A stretch of DNA of 64,000 bases from Roseateles depolymerans (GTDB taxonomy: Bacteria > Pseudomonadota > Gammaproteobacteria > Burkholderiales > Burkholderiaceae_C). The notes beneath the pieces are model-generated. The model did not search any database. It was not told where the DNA came from and worked only from the letters and a program-made list of their open reading frames with translations. The position numbers and the translations under genes were made by a program. Of the stretch, positions 20,480 to 30,189 are shown piece by piece (within the stretch, counting starts at the first letter, position 1; each line of letters begins with the position of its first letter). Location of the stretch: assembly GCF_003387155.1 (NCBI RefSeq), contig NZ_QUMT01000005.1, positions 1 through 64,000 of the forward strand, in the 5' to 3' direction.

Positions 20480-20518
20480 CTAAACCTTCGAGGTAGAGGT
20501 CGTAGTTCGCGGTGTCAT
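20480..20518 (-). CDS. thrS leader peptide, Thr-rich (12 aa)
   Basis: This short reading frame encodes [12 protein letters not shown] and then TAG. Five of twelve residues are Thr, using the codons ACA, ACT, ACG, ACC and ACC, and three are consecutive. AAAGG lies 10 bases before the ATG. It is followed by the attenuator hairpin before thrS, the arrangement of ribosome-mediated attenuation. Stalling at Thr codons would leave the GGCCGCGGC segment just after the stop free to pair with the terminator arm; a ribosome that reaches the stop would cover it. The role is inferred from arrangement and composition. Confidence 0.75.
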   Translation of the reverse strand: MTPRTTTSTSKV

Positions 20519-20582
20519 AACCAATTCGCCTTTCCCGGTCCTTGTTGATTGGGGCCCCTGAGGGTGGAGCCGCATGGGGCCA

Positions 20583-20611
20583 ATGATAACCGAGCGCGCA
20601 GCGAGGCCACA
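20583..20611 (-). promoter_or_regulatory. candidate thrS promoter
   Basis: On the minus strand TGTGGC (-35) is followed after 17 bases by TATCAT (-10). A start about 7 bases downstream would place the leader-peptide ATG about 58 nt into the transcript and give a leader of about 200 nt. The -35 match is only partial. Confidence 0.4.
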
Positions 20612-20659
20612 GCCCTGCCCCAGTAAAACCGTGGGTCGCTCAAGGATCCGCCCACACAC

Positions 20660-21742
20660 TCACAACGGCTCGACCTCCAGCCCCGGTCGCCGGCAGGCGG
20701 CCGCGAACTCGTCCCGCAGCCGCTGGGCTTCGCTGACGGCGCGCAGCCAGTCCCGCGCCCGGGCGCCCACATCGTCGCCGTAGAACTTGAAGTCGTTGCG
20801 GTCCGGCAGCTTCCCGTTGGGCAGTGTCTTCACCCAGTCGGGATGCGGCGTGAGCAGCACCACGTTGTCCAGGAAGGCGCTGGGCCGGTGGCGATGCCGC
20901 AGCGCCTTGTCCAGCCATCCCGGGATGACCTGGCGCTGGAAGTGTGGGTAGAGCACCAGCCCGTCGCCCACCATCGCCGAGTAGTTCAGATGCAGGTGGT
21001 AGTCGGTGATGCCGCCGTCCCAGTAGGCGCCGGCGGGCGCGCCTGCGATGTCATGCACCGCCAGCAGCCAGAACGGGATGGAGCAGCTCGCCAGCACGCT
21101 GGGCAGCAGATTGCGCTCGTCCAGAGCCACCTGCCGGCTGCGGAAGTCGTGCAGCGGCATCGGCAGCGGCGCACGCGGATCGGAAAACACCACTCGCTCC
21201 AGCCAGCCGCCCATGGCCCGGCGCGACACGGCATTGGTGGCAAACGCCCCCAGATACCCCAGCGGCGTGCGCCAGCGGCTCTCGCGTCCGAGCAGGTGCC
21301 GGCCGCGGGAGGTGAACACATGCAGCCGGTACTGCGGATGGTTGAGCACCAGCGCCTCCCGTCCGCCGAACACTTCCTCGAGCTTGCCCAGGAAGGTCCG
21401 CGACACCACGCTGGGCAAGGGCTGGCGCCCCGGCAGCGAGTCGTAGGTCTGGTGCGCATAGTCATGCGCCAGGCGGTCGAACTCGGCCTGGATCTCGGCG
21501 CCGCTGCGCGCCACGCAGGCCGTGGCCATGCGCCAGGCCCCGATGGAGGCGCCCAGCAGATGCACCGGCTGACCGCCGGACGGCAGGAACTCACCGAACA
21601 GGAACTGGTCCAGCGGATTGAGGATCAGCCCCTTGGGCCCACCCGCGGCCCCGGGCACCACATGGACGTCCGCCGCCTGCAATCCCCTTTCGCGCAGGCG
21701 CGCCCGGGCCTTGGGGCCAGCCAGAATCTGCAATGCCTGCAT
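20660..21742 (-). CDS. patatin-like phospholipase family protein
   Basis: The nucleophile elbow GASIGAW (GxSxG) and the catalytic Asp block DGGITDYH mark a patatin-type Ser-Asp dyad acyl hydrolase; GAAGGPKG upstream serves as the oxyanion loop. The 360-residue protein has no signal peptide, so it is probably cytoplasmic or membrane-associated. AAAGGA precedes the start. It is 57 bases downstream of the TonB-dependent receptor gene and upstream of the thrS leader. The lipid substrate is not known. Confidence 0.88.
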   Translation of the reverse strand: MQALQILAGPKARARLRERGLQAADVHVVPGAAGGPKGLILNPLDQFLFGEFLPSGGQPVHLLGASIGAWRMATACVARSGAEIQAEFDRLAHDYAHQTYDSLPGRQPLPSVVSRTFLGKLEEVFGGREALVLNHPQYRLHVFTSRGRHLLGRESRWRTPLGYLGAFATNAVSRRAMGGWLERVVFSDPRAPLPMPLHDFRSRQVALDERNLLPSVLASCSIPFWLLAVHDIAGAPAGAYWDGGITDYHLHLNYSAMVGDGLVLYPHFQRQVIPGWLDKALRHRHRPSAFLDNVVLLTPHPDWVKTLPNGKLPDRNDFKFYGDDVGARARDWLRAVSEAQRLRDEFAAACRRPGLEVEPL

Positions 21743-21799
21743 CGGCGGATCATCCTTTCTCGGCGCCCGGCGCAGCGAGGCGGCCGAGGGCGCGGTGGG

Positions 21800-24163
21800 T
21801 CAGAGCTTCATGTCCAGCGTCACGCCCAGCGCAGTGCGCGTGCGACGCTCCACATCCGCATAGTCGCTGCCGATGGTGGTCAGCGCCTGGGTGCGGAGCG
21901 GGGCCAGATTATTGGCCGAGACGCGCAGCGATGTCCTGGGGGAGAACGTCCACTGTGCGAAGACATCCAGTTGGCGCGCGCGAGAGGACTCCAGCGTCTG
22001 CCGGTCGGTCTGGCGGGTGACATAGCCCGGCGTGAAGCTCAGGCTGGCGCCGGTCAGCAGCGGCAGGCTGCTGAGCCGGTAGTCAAAGCCCAGGCTGCCC
22101 ATCCACGGCTGCTGCTGGTCCAGACGGTTGTCCGGGCCGTTCACCGCCTTCACTTTGGAGCGATACAGGCTCAGCGCGCTGCGCAGGTTCAGCGCCGTTT
22201 TGGGGCTGAACACGGCGGGCAGCAGCTCACCCGCCCGCCCCTTGAGCTCCAGCTCCACGCCCGAGGTCTGGGCACTGGAGAAATTGGTCGGACGCAGCAC
22301 GTAGCGCGGCACCGGCACCAGCGCCGTGGCCGGGTCCAGCGTGGTCACATTGCGGATCAGGTTGCTGATGTGGCGATGGAAAAAGCCCAGGCTGAACAGC
22401 CCGCCGCCGCTGAGGTAATGCTCATAGGCCACATCCAGCCCGGTGGCCAGCTCCGGCTTCAGCGCCGGGTTGCCGACGCGGTCCGGGGACAGCTCATCAT
22501 TGGTCCCGGTCTCGACCTGGTATTTGCTGTTGAGGGTGTAGCGGCCCATCAGTTGGGTCAGCTCCGGCGCCTTGTAGCTGCGGGTGAGGCTGCCCCGGAT
22601 CATGTCCTTGCCCTTGGGGTCGATCTTGTAGTTGAGGTGCCACAGCGGCGTGAGCACGCTGCTGACGTTGCGGGCCTGCACCCCCACCCCCTGGCTGGTG
22701 GAGACGATGCGCTCCTGGCGCAACCCGAGATAGGTCGACCACTGCGGGCTGATCTCCCAGTCGTCCTGGATGAAAAATGCCTGCCGCTGGATGCGGGCGT
22801 TGAAGGCTTCGCCGTTGAGCACCGCCAGTTGCGGCTGACCGTTGACCAGCGTGGTGCGGCTTTCGGTGCGGCGGCGCCACTCCAGGTCCCACCCCACGGT
22901 GACCGTGTGATCGTCACCGACCAGTTGGCTGAGCTTGCCGGCCTGGGTGTAGCTGCGGTCCTGGCTGCCGCCCATGGCATCGATGGGCAGCAGCGGGTCT
23001 TCGGTGTGGTTGTTGAAGGTGGCGCGGGCGTCCTGGATCCCGGCCTTGAGCTCCATCTTCTGCGTCTCGCTGAAGCGGTTGTTCCACTGCAGGTTGCCGC
23101 GCAGCATCTGCCAGGTGCCGTCGTTGTCGGAGTTCTGGTCCAGGCGCGGCGTCTTGTAGACGGCATCCGGCGTGGTGCGGATGTCGGTGGTCCACCAGCC
23201 CTTCTGCGCGAAGCCCTGCAGGCTCAGGCTCTGGTCGTCGCTGATGCGCCAGTTCACCCGCGGCGCGCTGTTGAAGCCGTGGCCATGGTTGTACTGATAG
23301 CCGTGCTGGCTCGCGACCACCGGCTGGTCGTTCGCGTCGGTGCCCGGGCGGGACGCATCGAGCGTGCTGCGTGCCAGCCACTGGAAGCCCGAGAGCGGCA
23401 GCGACAGCGACACCGGCCCGACCTTCTCACCAAAGGTGAAGGTGGCATTGGGCACCGGATGCTCGATGTTGTAGTTCATCCCCACCCGCAGGTCGCGCTG
23501 GCTGACGCGCGGCGCTTCCTTGAGGATGATGTTGATGGCCCCGGCCACGGCCTGAGCGCTCTGGTCGGCGGTCGGGCCCTTGGTGACTTCGATCCGCTCG
23601 ACCTGCGACGGGTCCAACTGGTCCAGCTTGAAGCCGGGGGGCGCCGGATCGCCATTGATCAGGATGAGGGTGTAGCCCGACCCCAGCCCGCGCATGCGCG
23701 GCGAGCCGTCGGCCACGCTGACGCCGGGCAGGCGCTTGAGCACATCGGCCACGTTGGTGTCGCCGAACTTGTCCAGTTCGTCGCGGCCATAGATCTGCTT
23801 GGCGACGGCCGCACGGCGGCGCAGGTCGGTGTCGCTCTGCGGCCGGCCGGCAATCTCCACGCGGTCCAGGCGACGGGACGGCGCCTCCGCACCGGGCGCG
23901 CCGGGAATCTCCTGAGCCTGGACGCGCGGGGCGGCGGTCGTGGCCAGCACCAGCACCCCCAGCGCCGCCAGCAGGGCCGGCGTGCAGAACGCATGGGCGG
24001 CAACAGGCCGCATGGCCGCTTGCGCGGCGACGGGCCGCATTGCCGCTTGTGCGGCAACGGGCCGGACGGCCGCTGGCAGACGGGCAGCGGCCAGGAAAGG
24101 GCGGACCGGGGCCAGGCCTCGGTCAAACAGGCAGTCGTTCAAGCGGAACTCCGCAATGGGCAA
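21800..24163 (-). CDS. TonB-dependent outer-membrane receptor
   Basis: A plug domain (about residues 95-220, with RLPGVSVADG, RGLGSGYTLILINGD and VERIEVTKGPTADQSAQAVAG) is followed by a 22-strand-type beta-barrel. It should import a siderophore, cofactor or other nutrient; the ligand cannot be told. The end reads VTLDMKL rather than the usual aromatic residue. The N-terminus is unusual: before the hydrophobic signal core (LLAALGVLVLATTAAP) lie three near-identical 9-residue units MRPVAAQAA. The frame opens at a TTG at 24163; a TTG at 24142 has GGAG 6 bases upstream, and ATGs at 24040 and 24013 would each give a compact signal peptide, so the start is unsettled. Confidence 0.88.
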   Translation of the reverse strand: MPIAEFRLNDCLFDRGLAPVRPFLAAARLPAAVRPVAAQAAMRPVAAQAAMRPVAAHAFCTPALLAALGVLVLATTAAPRVQAQEIPGAPGAEAPSRRLDRVEIAGRPQSDTDLRRRAAVAKQIYGRDELDKFGDTNVADVLKRLPGVSVADGSPRMRGLGSGYTLILINGDPAPPGFKLDQLDPSQVERIEVTKGPTADQSAQAVAGAINIILKEAPRVSQRDLRVGMNYNIEHPVPNATFTFGEKVGPVSLSLPLSGFQWLARSTLDASRPGTDANDQPVVASQHGYQYNHGHGFNSAPRVNWRISDDQSLSLQGFAQKGWWTTDIRTTPDAVYKTPRLDQNSDNDGTWQMLRGNLQWNNRFSETQKMELKAGIQDARATFNNHTEDPLLPIDAMGGSQDRSYTQAGKLSQLVGDDHTVTVGWDLEWRRRTESRTTLVNGQPQLAVLNGEAFNARIQRQAFFIQDDWEISPQWSTYLGLRQERIVSTSQGVGVQARNVSSVLTPLWHLNYKIDPKGKDMIRGSLTRSYKAPELTQLMGRYTLNSKYQVETGTNDELSPDRVGNPALKPELATGLDVAYEHYLSGGGLFSLGFFHRHISNLIRNVTTLDPATALVPVPRYVLRPTNFSSAQTSGVELELKGRAGELLPAVFSPKTALNLRSALSLYRSKVKAVNGPDNRLDQQQPWMGSLGFDYRLSSLPLLTGASLSFTPGYVTRQTDRQTLESSRARQLDVFAQWTFSPRTSLRVSANNLAPLRTQALTTIGSDYADVERRTRTALGVTLDMKL
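23995..24075. repeat. three 27-bp tandem repeats in the receptor 5' end
   Basis: Three units of 27 bp with the theme GGCAACGGGCCGCATTGCCG encode repeats of the peptide MRPVAAQAA near the start of the TonB-dependent receptor. Two of the units begin with an ATG in frame, so repeat number changes both the length of the pre-signal region and the number of possible starts. Confidence 0.7.
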
Positions 24164-24402
24164 GGGATGGAGGGCGCGTGGCCGGCCTCCTACCCACCCC
24201 TCCCCTGCTCAGACTCCGCTCTTGGGGCGGATGCCTGCTCGATCTGGGGGTCCGAGTTCGGACGGCTGCCACGATGAGGACATGATGGCAGGAATGTGTG
24301 ACCGTGCTGAAGGTCAGTGGCGAGCTTCAGACATCCGGCGCGGAAGGCGTCCACAAGTGTGAGGTTGTGGACGCGGCGCTGGCGGGTTGGGCCCAGCCCG
24401 GT

Positions 24403-26763
<2,361 letters not shown>

Positions 26764-26839
26764 GACAACTACGGCCCTGAGGGCAAATGCACCAAACCCC
26801 AAGTATAGGGTGGGCCCTGCCGGCGATGGAGCCGGGCCT

Positions 26840-27694
26840 TCAAGGCCTGATGGCCTGGAGCGGAGCCGCTGCCTGGGGTCCTGCCGCTGCCATCGTGTCG
26901 ATGAGGGATCGAACCTCGTCGGGGCCGAATCGTGCAAGGTCCCGGTTGGTCGTTGTTCGACTGAACGCCCAGAGCATCGCTGCGGCCAAGCGATGCGGCA
27001 ACCTGGCCAGGACCACAACGAACCCTGGCATCCACTGATGTCCGAGCTCGGTGACAAGCGTCAGCCCGGCTTTCAAGGCGGTCGCTAGTTGTCGCGCTTG
27101 ATGCCACGTGACGCCAGGGCCCTGAGGAGGCGTCATGTGAGCGGCTGCCATCAGGGGGACCACGAAGGCGACGTGACTGCGGAGGTAGCTCTGCATGTCC
27201 GCACGCAGTTCTGCAGGCATTCCAGCTGCCTTGAACCGCTCGACCCATTCGACGGAGTCGGTGGCGGTGACCATACCCGGCCCGCCCACCACGTTTCGGA
27301 GCTTGCCTGCTTCGAAGAACGAGATCATGTTGGGAAACGCGAATCGCGTCCTGTGGGCGCCCACGACGTCCCTCAGCGAACCCAGTTCACCGAAGGTATT
27401 GAACATGAACATCACCGTCGCGGCTCGGCAAGACACCAGAGCCGGCAGGACCGCATCCACCTGATGGGCGAGGACGGTGACGAGCACCAGGTCCCAGGGC
27501 GTTGTAGGTTCCAACTGCTCATCGACGTTCACCGATGCTCGGTCGCCAGCGATGCTTTCAATCACACCCCCCTCCCGGCGAAGTTCCTCCAGCCGCCCGC
27601 CGCGCGCGACCAGCGTGACGTCATGCCCGCCGCGAGCCAGGTGATATCCAAACGCGCTGCCAATCCGGCCGGCGCCCACAATCGCAACCTTCAT
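26840..27694 (-). CDS. ketopantoate reductase (PanE/ApbA)-like oxidoreductase
   Basis: The N-terminus [20 protein letters not shown] is a Rossmann NADP-binding motif (GxGxxG) followed by VTLVARG, as in ketopantoate reductases. The C-terminal helical domain is present but more divergent than in true PanE, so a related keto-acid or imine reductase is equally possible. It is divergent from the AraC-type regulator gene; the 180-base interval carries an 18-bp inverted repeat, suggesting that the regulator controls it. Codon use here is less extreme in G/C at third positions than in the flanking housekeeping genes. Confidence 0.75.
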   Translation of the reverse strand: MKVAIVGAGRIGSAFGYHLARGGHDVTLVARGGRLEELRREGGVIESIAGDRASVNVDEQLEPTTPWDLVLVTVLAHQVDAVLPALVSCRAATVMFMFNTFGELGSLRDVVGAHRTRFAFPNMISFFEAGKLRNVVGGPGMVTATDSVEWVERFKAAGMPAELRADMQSYLRSHVAFVVPLMAAAHMTPPQGPGVTWHQARQLATALKAGLTLVTELGHQWMPGFVVVLARLPHRLAAAMLWAFSRTTTNRDLARFGPDEVRSLIDTMAAAGPQAAAPLQAIRP

Positions 27695-27770
27695 CGTTCT
27701 CTTCCTTCAACAACCAGGGGGAGGGGAGGTGTCGTTACAGGCCTCACCTCGTAAGGTCCTTGACTCTGTG

Positions 27771-27788
27771 CCCAAGCGTGCACTTGGG
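27771..27788. promoter_or_regulatory. inverted repeat between divergent reductase and araC-type genes
   Basis: CCCAAG-N6-CTTGGG is an 18-bp palindrome in the divergent intergenic region, just after a TTGACT sequence. A second palindrome, GCGCGA-CA-TCGCGC, follows at 27799-27812. These are candidates for binding of the AraC-type regulator or of polymerase-blocking regulators. Confidence 0.4.
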
Positions 27789-27876
27789 ACAAATCCAAGC
27801 GCGACATCGCGCATGCCAAAGACGACAGGGCCCCTGCAGCGCAGCATGGGGGAAGGAACGTCAGTACGATGCCCGC

Positions 27877-28935
27877 ATGAACAGAGACGCCGTCATGATT
27901 TCAACGTTCGTTCCGGCATTCCTCGCGTCCATCGGGCTTGATTTCGGGCGGCTGGTGTCGCTCGCACGGGCAACGGTGACGAAGGACGCAGAAGGCAGAA
28001 GCTGGGTGTCGACACGCGACTACTTTGCCCTCTGGGATGCGGCCAGCGGACTTGGGCTCCCGCCTGACTTTGGCCTTCGACTCGGCAGCATGCAGCGGAT
28101 CGAAGGTCACTACGACGTGGCGTCGATCGCGGCTCTGCACTCCGAGACCTTCCGGGATGCCATCAACGCGCTTGCTCGGTACAAGCAGATGGTTTGTCCG
28201 GGCCGATGGGTCCTTGACGTCGAGAACGGCGTTGCTTCGCTTGAGTTCAAGTGGCTGCTCGCCGGTGACCATCTGGCCCCGGACTTTCTGACCGATGGCG
28301 GTTTTGCCTACGTGGCTGAGCTGTATCGCCGCGGGACGGGTCGTGCTTTGAAGCTCAGGCGGATTGAGCTGACAAGGAGGCCGAACCGTGAGGACCTGCT
28401 CAGTGACGCCTTCGAATGCGCCATCCGGTTCAACGCACCACGTGACGTGATGGTGTTCGATGCCGCCTCCCTGGAGGATCCGTTCCTGACGCACAACCAG
28501 GAACTGGTGCGCCTCATGATTCCAGGGCTCGAAGCCGCGTTTGGACGATTCAGGGCCGGAGGATCGACGGTGACTGACGTTCAACTGGCCATCCACGGGC
28601 AGCTCAAGGGCGCTCGCCCGAGTGTCGAGCGTGTGGCCAGCGCCATGGGCATCGGGCCTCGGACGCTGCAGCGCAGGCTCGAAGAGGCGGGGACGACCTA
28701 TCAAGAGCAGCTTGACAAGGTTCGCCACGTCATGGCGCGCCAGATGCTTGAGCAGACGGACCTGGAGCAAGGCGAGATTGCCTTCTATCTGGGCTTTGAA
28801 GAAAGCAACTCCTTCGCGCGCGCGTTCCGGGCTTGGCAAGGCATGTCACCGACGCAGTGGCGGCAAGCGGTACGCAGCGGGCCACCGTCAAGGGCGGTGA
28901 CGGAGGGCCTGCTCTCGAGCGAAGGGGTGGCTTGA
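27877..28935 (+). CDS. AraC-family transcriptional regulator (OruR/ArgR-like two-domain type)
   Basis: The first 200 residues form the Arabinose_bd-type ligand-binding domain common in this group (LGLPPDFGLRLGSM, FRDAINALARY). The last 100 residues contain the double helix-turn-helix, with VERVASAMGIGPRTLQRRL and IAFYLGFEESNSFARAFRAW, ending in the family motif TQWRQ. The start ATG at 27877 gives 352 residues; a clear ribosome-binding site at proper spacing is lacking. It is divergent from the reductase-like gene, which is its most likely target. Confidence 0.9.
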   Translation: MNRDAVMISTFVPAFLASIGLDFGRLVSLARATVTKDAEGRSWVSTRDYFALWDAASGLGLPPDFGLRLGSMQRIEGHYDVASIAALHSETFRDAINALARYKQMVCPGRWVLDVENGVASLEFKWLLAGDHLAPDFLTDGGFAYVAELYRRGTGRALKLRRIELTRRPNREDLLSDAFECAIRFNAPRDVMVFDAASLEDPFLTHNQELVRLMIPGLEAAFGRFRAGGSTVTDVQLAIHGQLKGARPSVERVASAMGIGPRTLQRRLEEAGTTYQEQLDKVRHVMARQMLEQTDLEQGEIAFYLGFEESNSFARAFRAWQGMSPTQWRQAVRSGPPSRAVTEGLLSSEGVA

Positions 28936-28947
28936 TAGGCAGGTGGC

Positions 28948-28976
28948 TTGACAAGCAGCCTACCAACTAGTAGATT
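28948..28976 (+). promoter_or_regulatory. tetR promoter overlapping the 16-bp operator
   Basis: TTGACA (28948-28953) and TAGATT (28971-28976) are separated by 17 bases, a near-consensus housekeeping promoter. The 16-mer CCTACCAACTAGTAGA (28959-28974), containing the palindromic ACTAGT, fills the spacer and enters the -10. The same 16-mer recurs at 29641-29656, upstream of the next gene. A TetR protein bound here would block polymerase. Confidence 0.7.
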
Positions 28977-28998
28977 GCGAACCTCATTGAGGATGTTC

Positions 28999-29592
28999 AT
29001 GCGTTCGGAGATCTCGCCCAAAGCCGCTGAAGTCCTGGCCGTGACGCGGCAGCTGTTGGTCCGCGGCGGATACAACAGCTTCAGCTACGCCAACGTCGCG
29101 GAGCAGGTCAACATCACCAAGGCCAGCATCCACCATCACTTCCCCAGCAAGGAAGAGCTGGTGAAAACCGTGGTCGCCCACTATCGGCAGGATGCAGCCC
29201 AGGCGCTGGCAGGCCTGACAGGCCAGCTCAATGATCCAATCGCCGAGCTGCGCGCGTACGTCGATTACTGGGCCAGTTGCATCGCGCGCGGCGAATCAGA
29301 GTTCTGCGTCTGCGTCATGCTGGCCACCGAAATGCCCAGCATCCCCAGCGACGTCGCCCAAGAAGTCCGCGCTCATTTCGACAGCATGACCACCTGGCTC
29401 GCCGACGTCATCGAACGAGGCGTCGCTCGCCAGCAGTTCCAGCTCGATGAAGCCGGCAACGCCACCAGGGCCGCCCACACCGTGCTCGCCGCCGTCCACG
29501 GCGCCATGCTGCTCGCCCGCGTCTCCGCAGACCCCTCGGCCTTTTCCTCAGTGGCCCATGCGGCCCTCCACAGGCTCCAGCGGTCTCACTGA
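28999..29592 (+). CDS. TetR/AcrR-family transcriptional regulator
   Basis: The N-terminal helix-turn-helix reads YANVAEQVNITKASIHHHF followed by PSKEEL, typical for TetR proteins. The remaining 140 residues form the ligand-binding helical domain with a CVCVMLA segment in helix 6. I chose the ATG at 28999 because GAGG lies 6 bases before it; the ATG at 28993 is too close. Its promoter holds a 16-bp sequence that is repeated before the downstream membrane-protein gene, so it probably represses itself and that gene. The ligand is unknown. Confidence 0.92.
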   Translation: MRSEISPKAAEVLAVTRQLLVRGGYNSFSYANVAEQVNITKASIHHHFPSKEELVKTVVAHYRQDAAQALAGLTGQLNDPIAELRAYVDYWASCIARGESEFCVCVMLATEMPSIPSDVAQEVRAHFDSMTTWLADVIERGVARQQFQLDEAGNATRAAHTVLAAVHGAMLLARVSADPSAFSSVAHAALHRLQRSH

Positions 29593-29603
29593 TTCCCCGC
29601 ACC

Positions 29604-29629
29604 GGGAGGCCACACGCCTCCCATTTTTT
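29604..29629 (+). terminator. terminator of tetR
   Basis: GGGAGGC-CACAC-GCCTCCC followed by ATTTTTT is a clear intrinsic terminator 11 bases after the tetR stop. Confidence 0.88.
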
Positions 29630-29656
29630 GACCCTCACACCCTACCAACTAGTAGA
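29628..29656 (+). promoter_or_regulatory. second copy of the 16-bp operator before the membrane-protein gene
   Basis: CCTACCAACTAGTAGA (29641-29656) is identical to the sequence in the tetR promoter. TTGACC (29628-29633) is a suitable -35; TAGTAG or TAGAGC would serve as a weak -10. It lies 6 bases before the ATG at 29663, so binding would block initiation. Confidence 0.65.
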
Positions 29657-29662
29657 GCGATC

Positions 29663-30172
29663 ATGACTCACCCTCTTTCTGCGCTCGGCGCGGTCCACAC
29701 CCTCATCAGCCTGATTCCCCTGGTGGCCGGTGTCCATGCGTTCAGTCGCTTCCGTCGCATTGAACCGCGTACACGCTCCGGCCGCGTCTACCTGCTGGGA
29801 CTGACCGCAGCCGTGCTGACGTCCTTCGGCTTGTCCAGCACCGGCGGCGTGAACCCCGGGCACGTGCTGGGCGTGCTGGCCCTAATCGCCGCCTTCTCAG
29901 GCGCCTGGGCAATCCCGCGTCTGCCCTTTCCCGAACGCCTGCGCTTTCACCTCAGCAACTTCGGCCTGTCCTTCAGCTTCTTCCTGCTGATGGTGCCCGG
30001 CATCAACGAAACCCTCTCCCGTCTGCCGGCCGGCCATCCCATCGCCCACGGCCCCGACGATCCCATCGTGAAGGGCGCGCTGCTGGCATGGCTGCTGATC
30101 TTCCTGGCCGGCTTCGCGCTGCAGGTGGCCCTGCGCCTGGGTCGCCCCTTCCTGCCGGCCTCTCCCCGTTGA
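29663..30172 (+). CDS. small integral membrane protein (possibly DUF2306-like)
   Basis: The 169-residue protein has four or five predicted membrane helices (around 7-25, 45-65, 70-90, 95-118 and 138-160) and no recognised catalytic motif; the His at about residue 68 and several Arg between helices resemble uncharacterised DUF2306-type membrane proteins, but I am not certain of that family. It follows tetR after a terminator, carries its own promoter, and shares the tetR operator. It is therefore the likely regulated target; a role in stress or efflux is only a guess. Confidence 0.7.
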   Translation: MTHPLSALGAVHTLISLIPLVAGVHAFSRFRRIEPRTRSGRVYLLGLTAAVLTSFGLSSTGGVNPGHVLGVLALIAAFSGAWAIPRLPFPERLRFHLSNFGLSFSFFLLMVPGINETLSRLPAGHPIAHGPDDPIVKGALLAWLLIFLAGFALQVALRLGRPFLPASPR

Positions 30173-30189
30173 GGTTCGGCGCGAAACGG

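Noticed and set aside
20380-20640. T-box riboswitch ahead of thrS
   Set aside because: No T-box consensus sequence or specifier-loop layout is visible; a Thr-rich leader peptide explains the hairpin better.
20843-24277. A 1144-codon plus-strand frame across the patatin and receptor genes
   Set aside because: Antisense shadow of two well supported genes; composition is that of a mirror frame.
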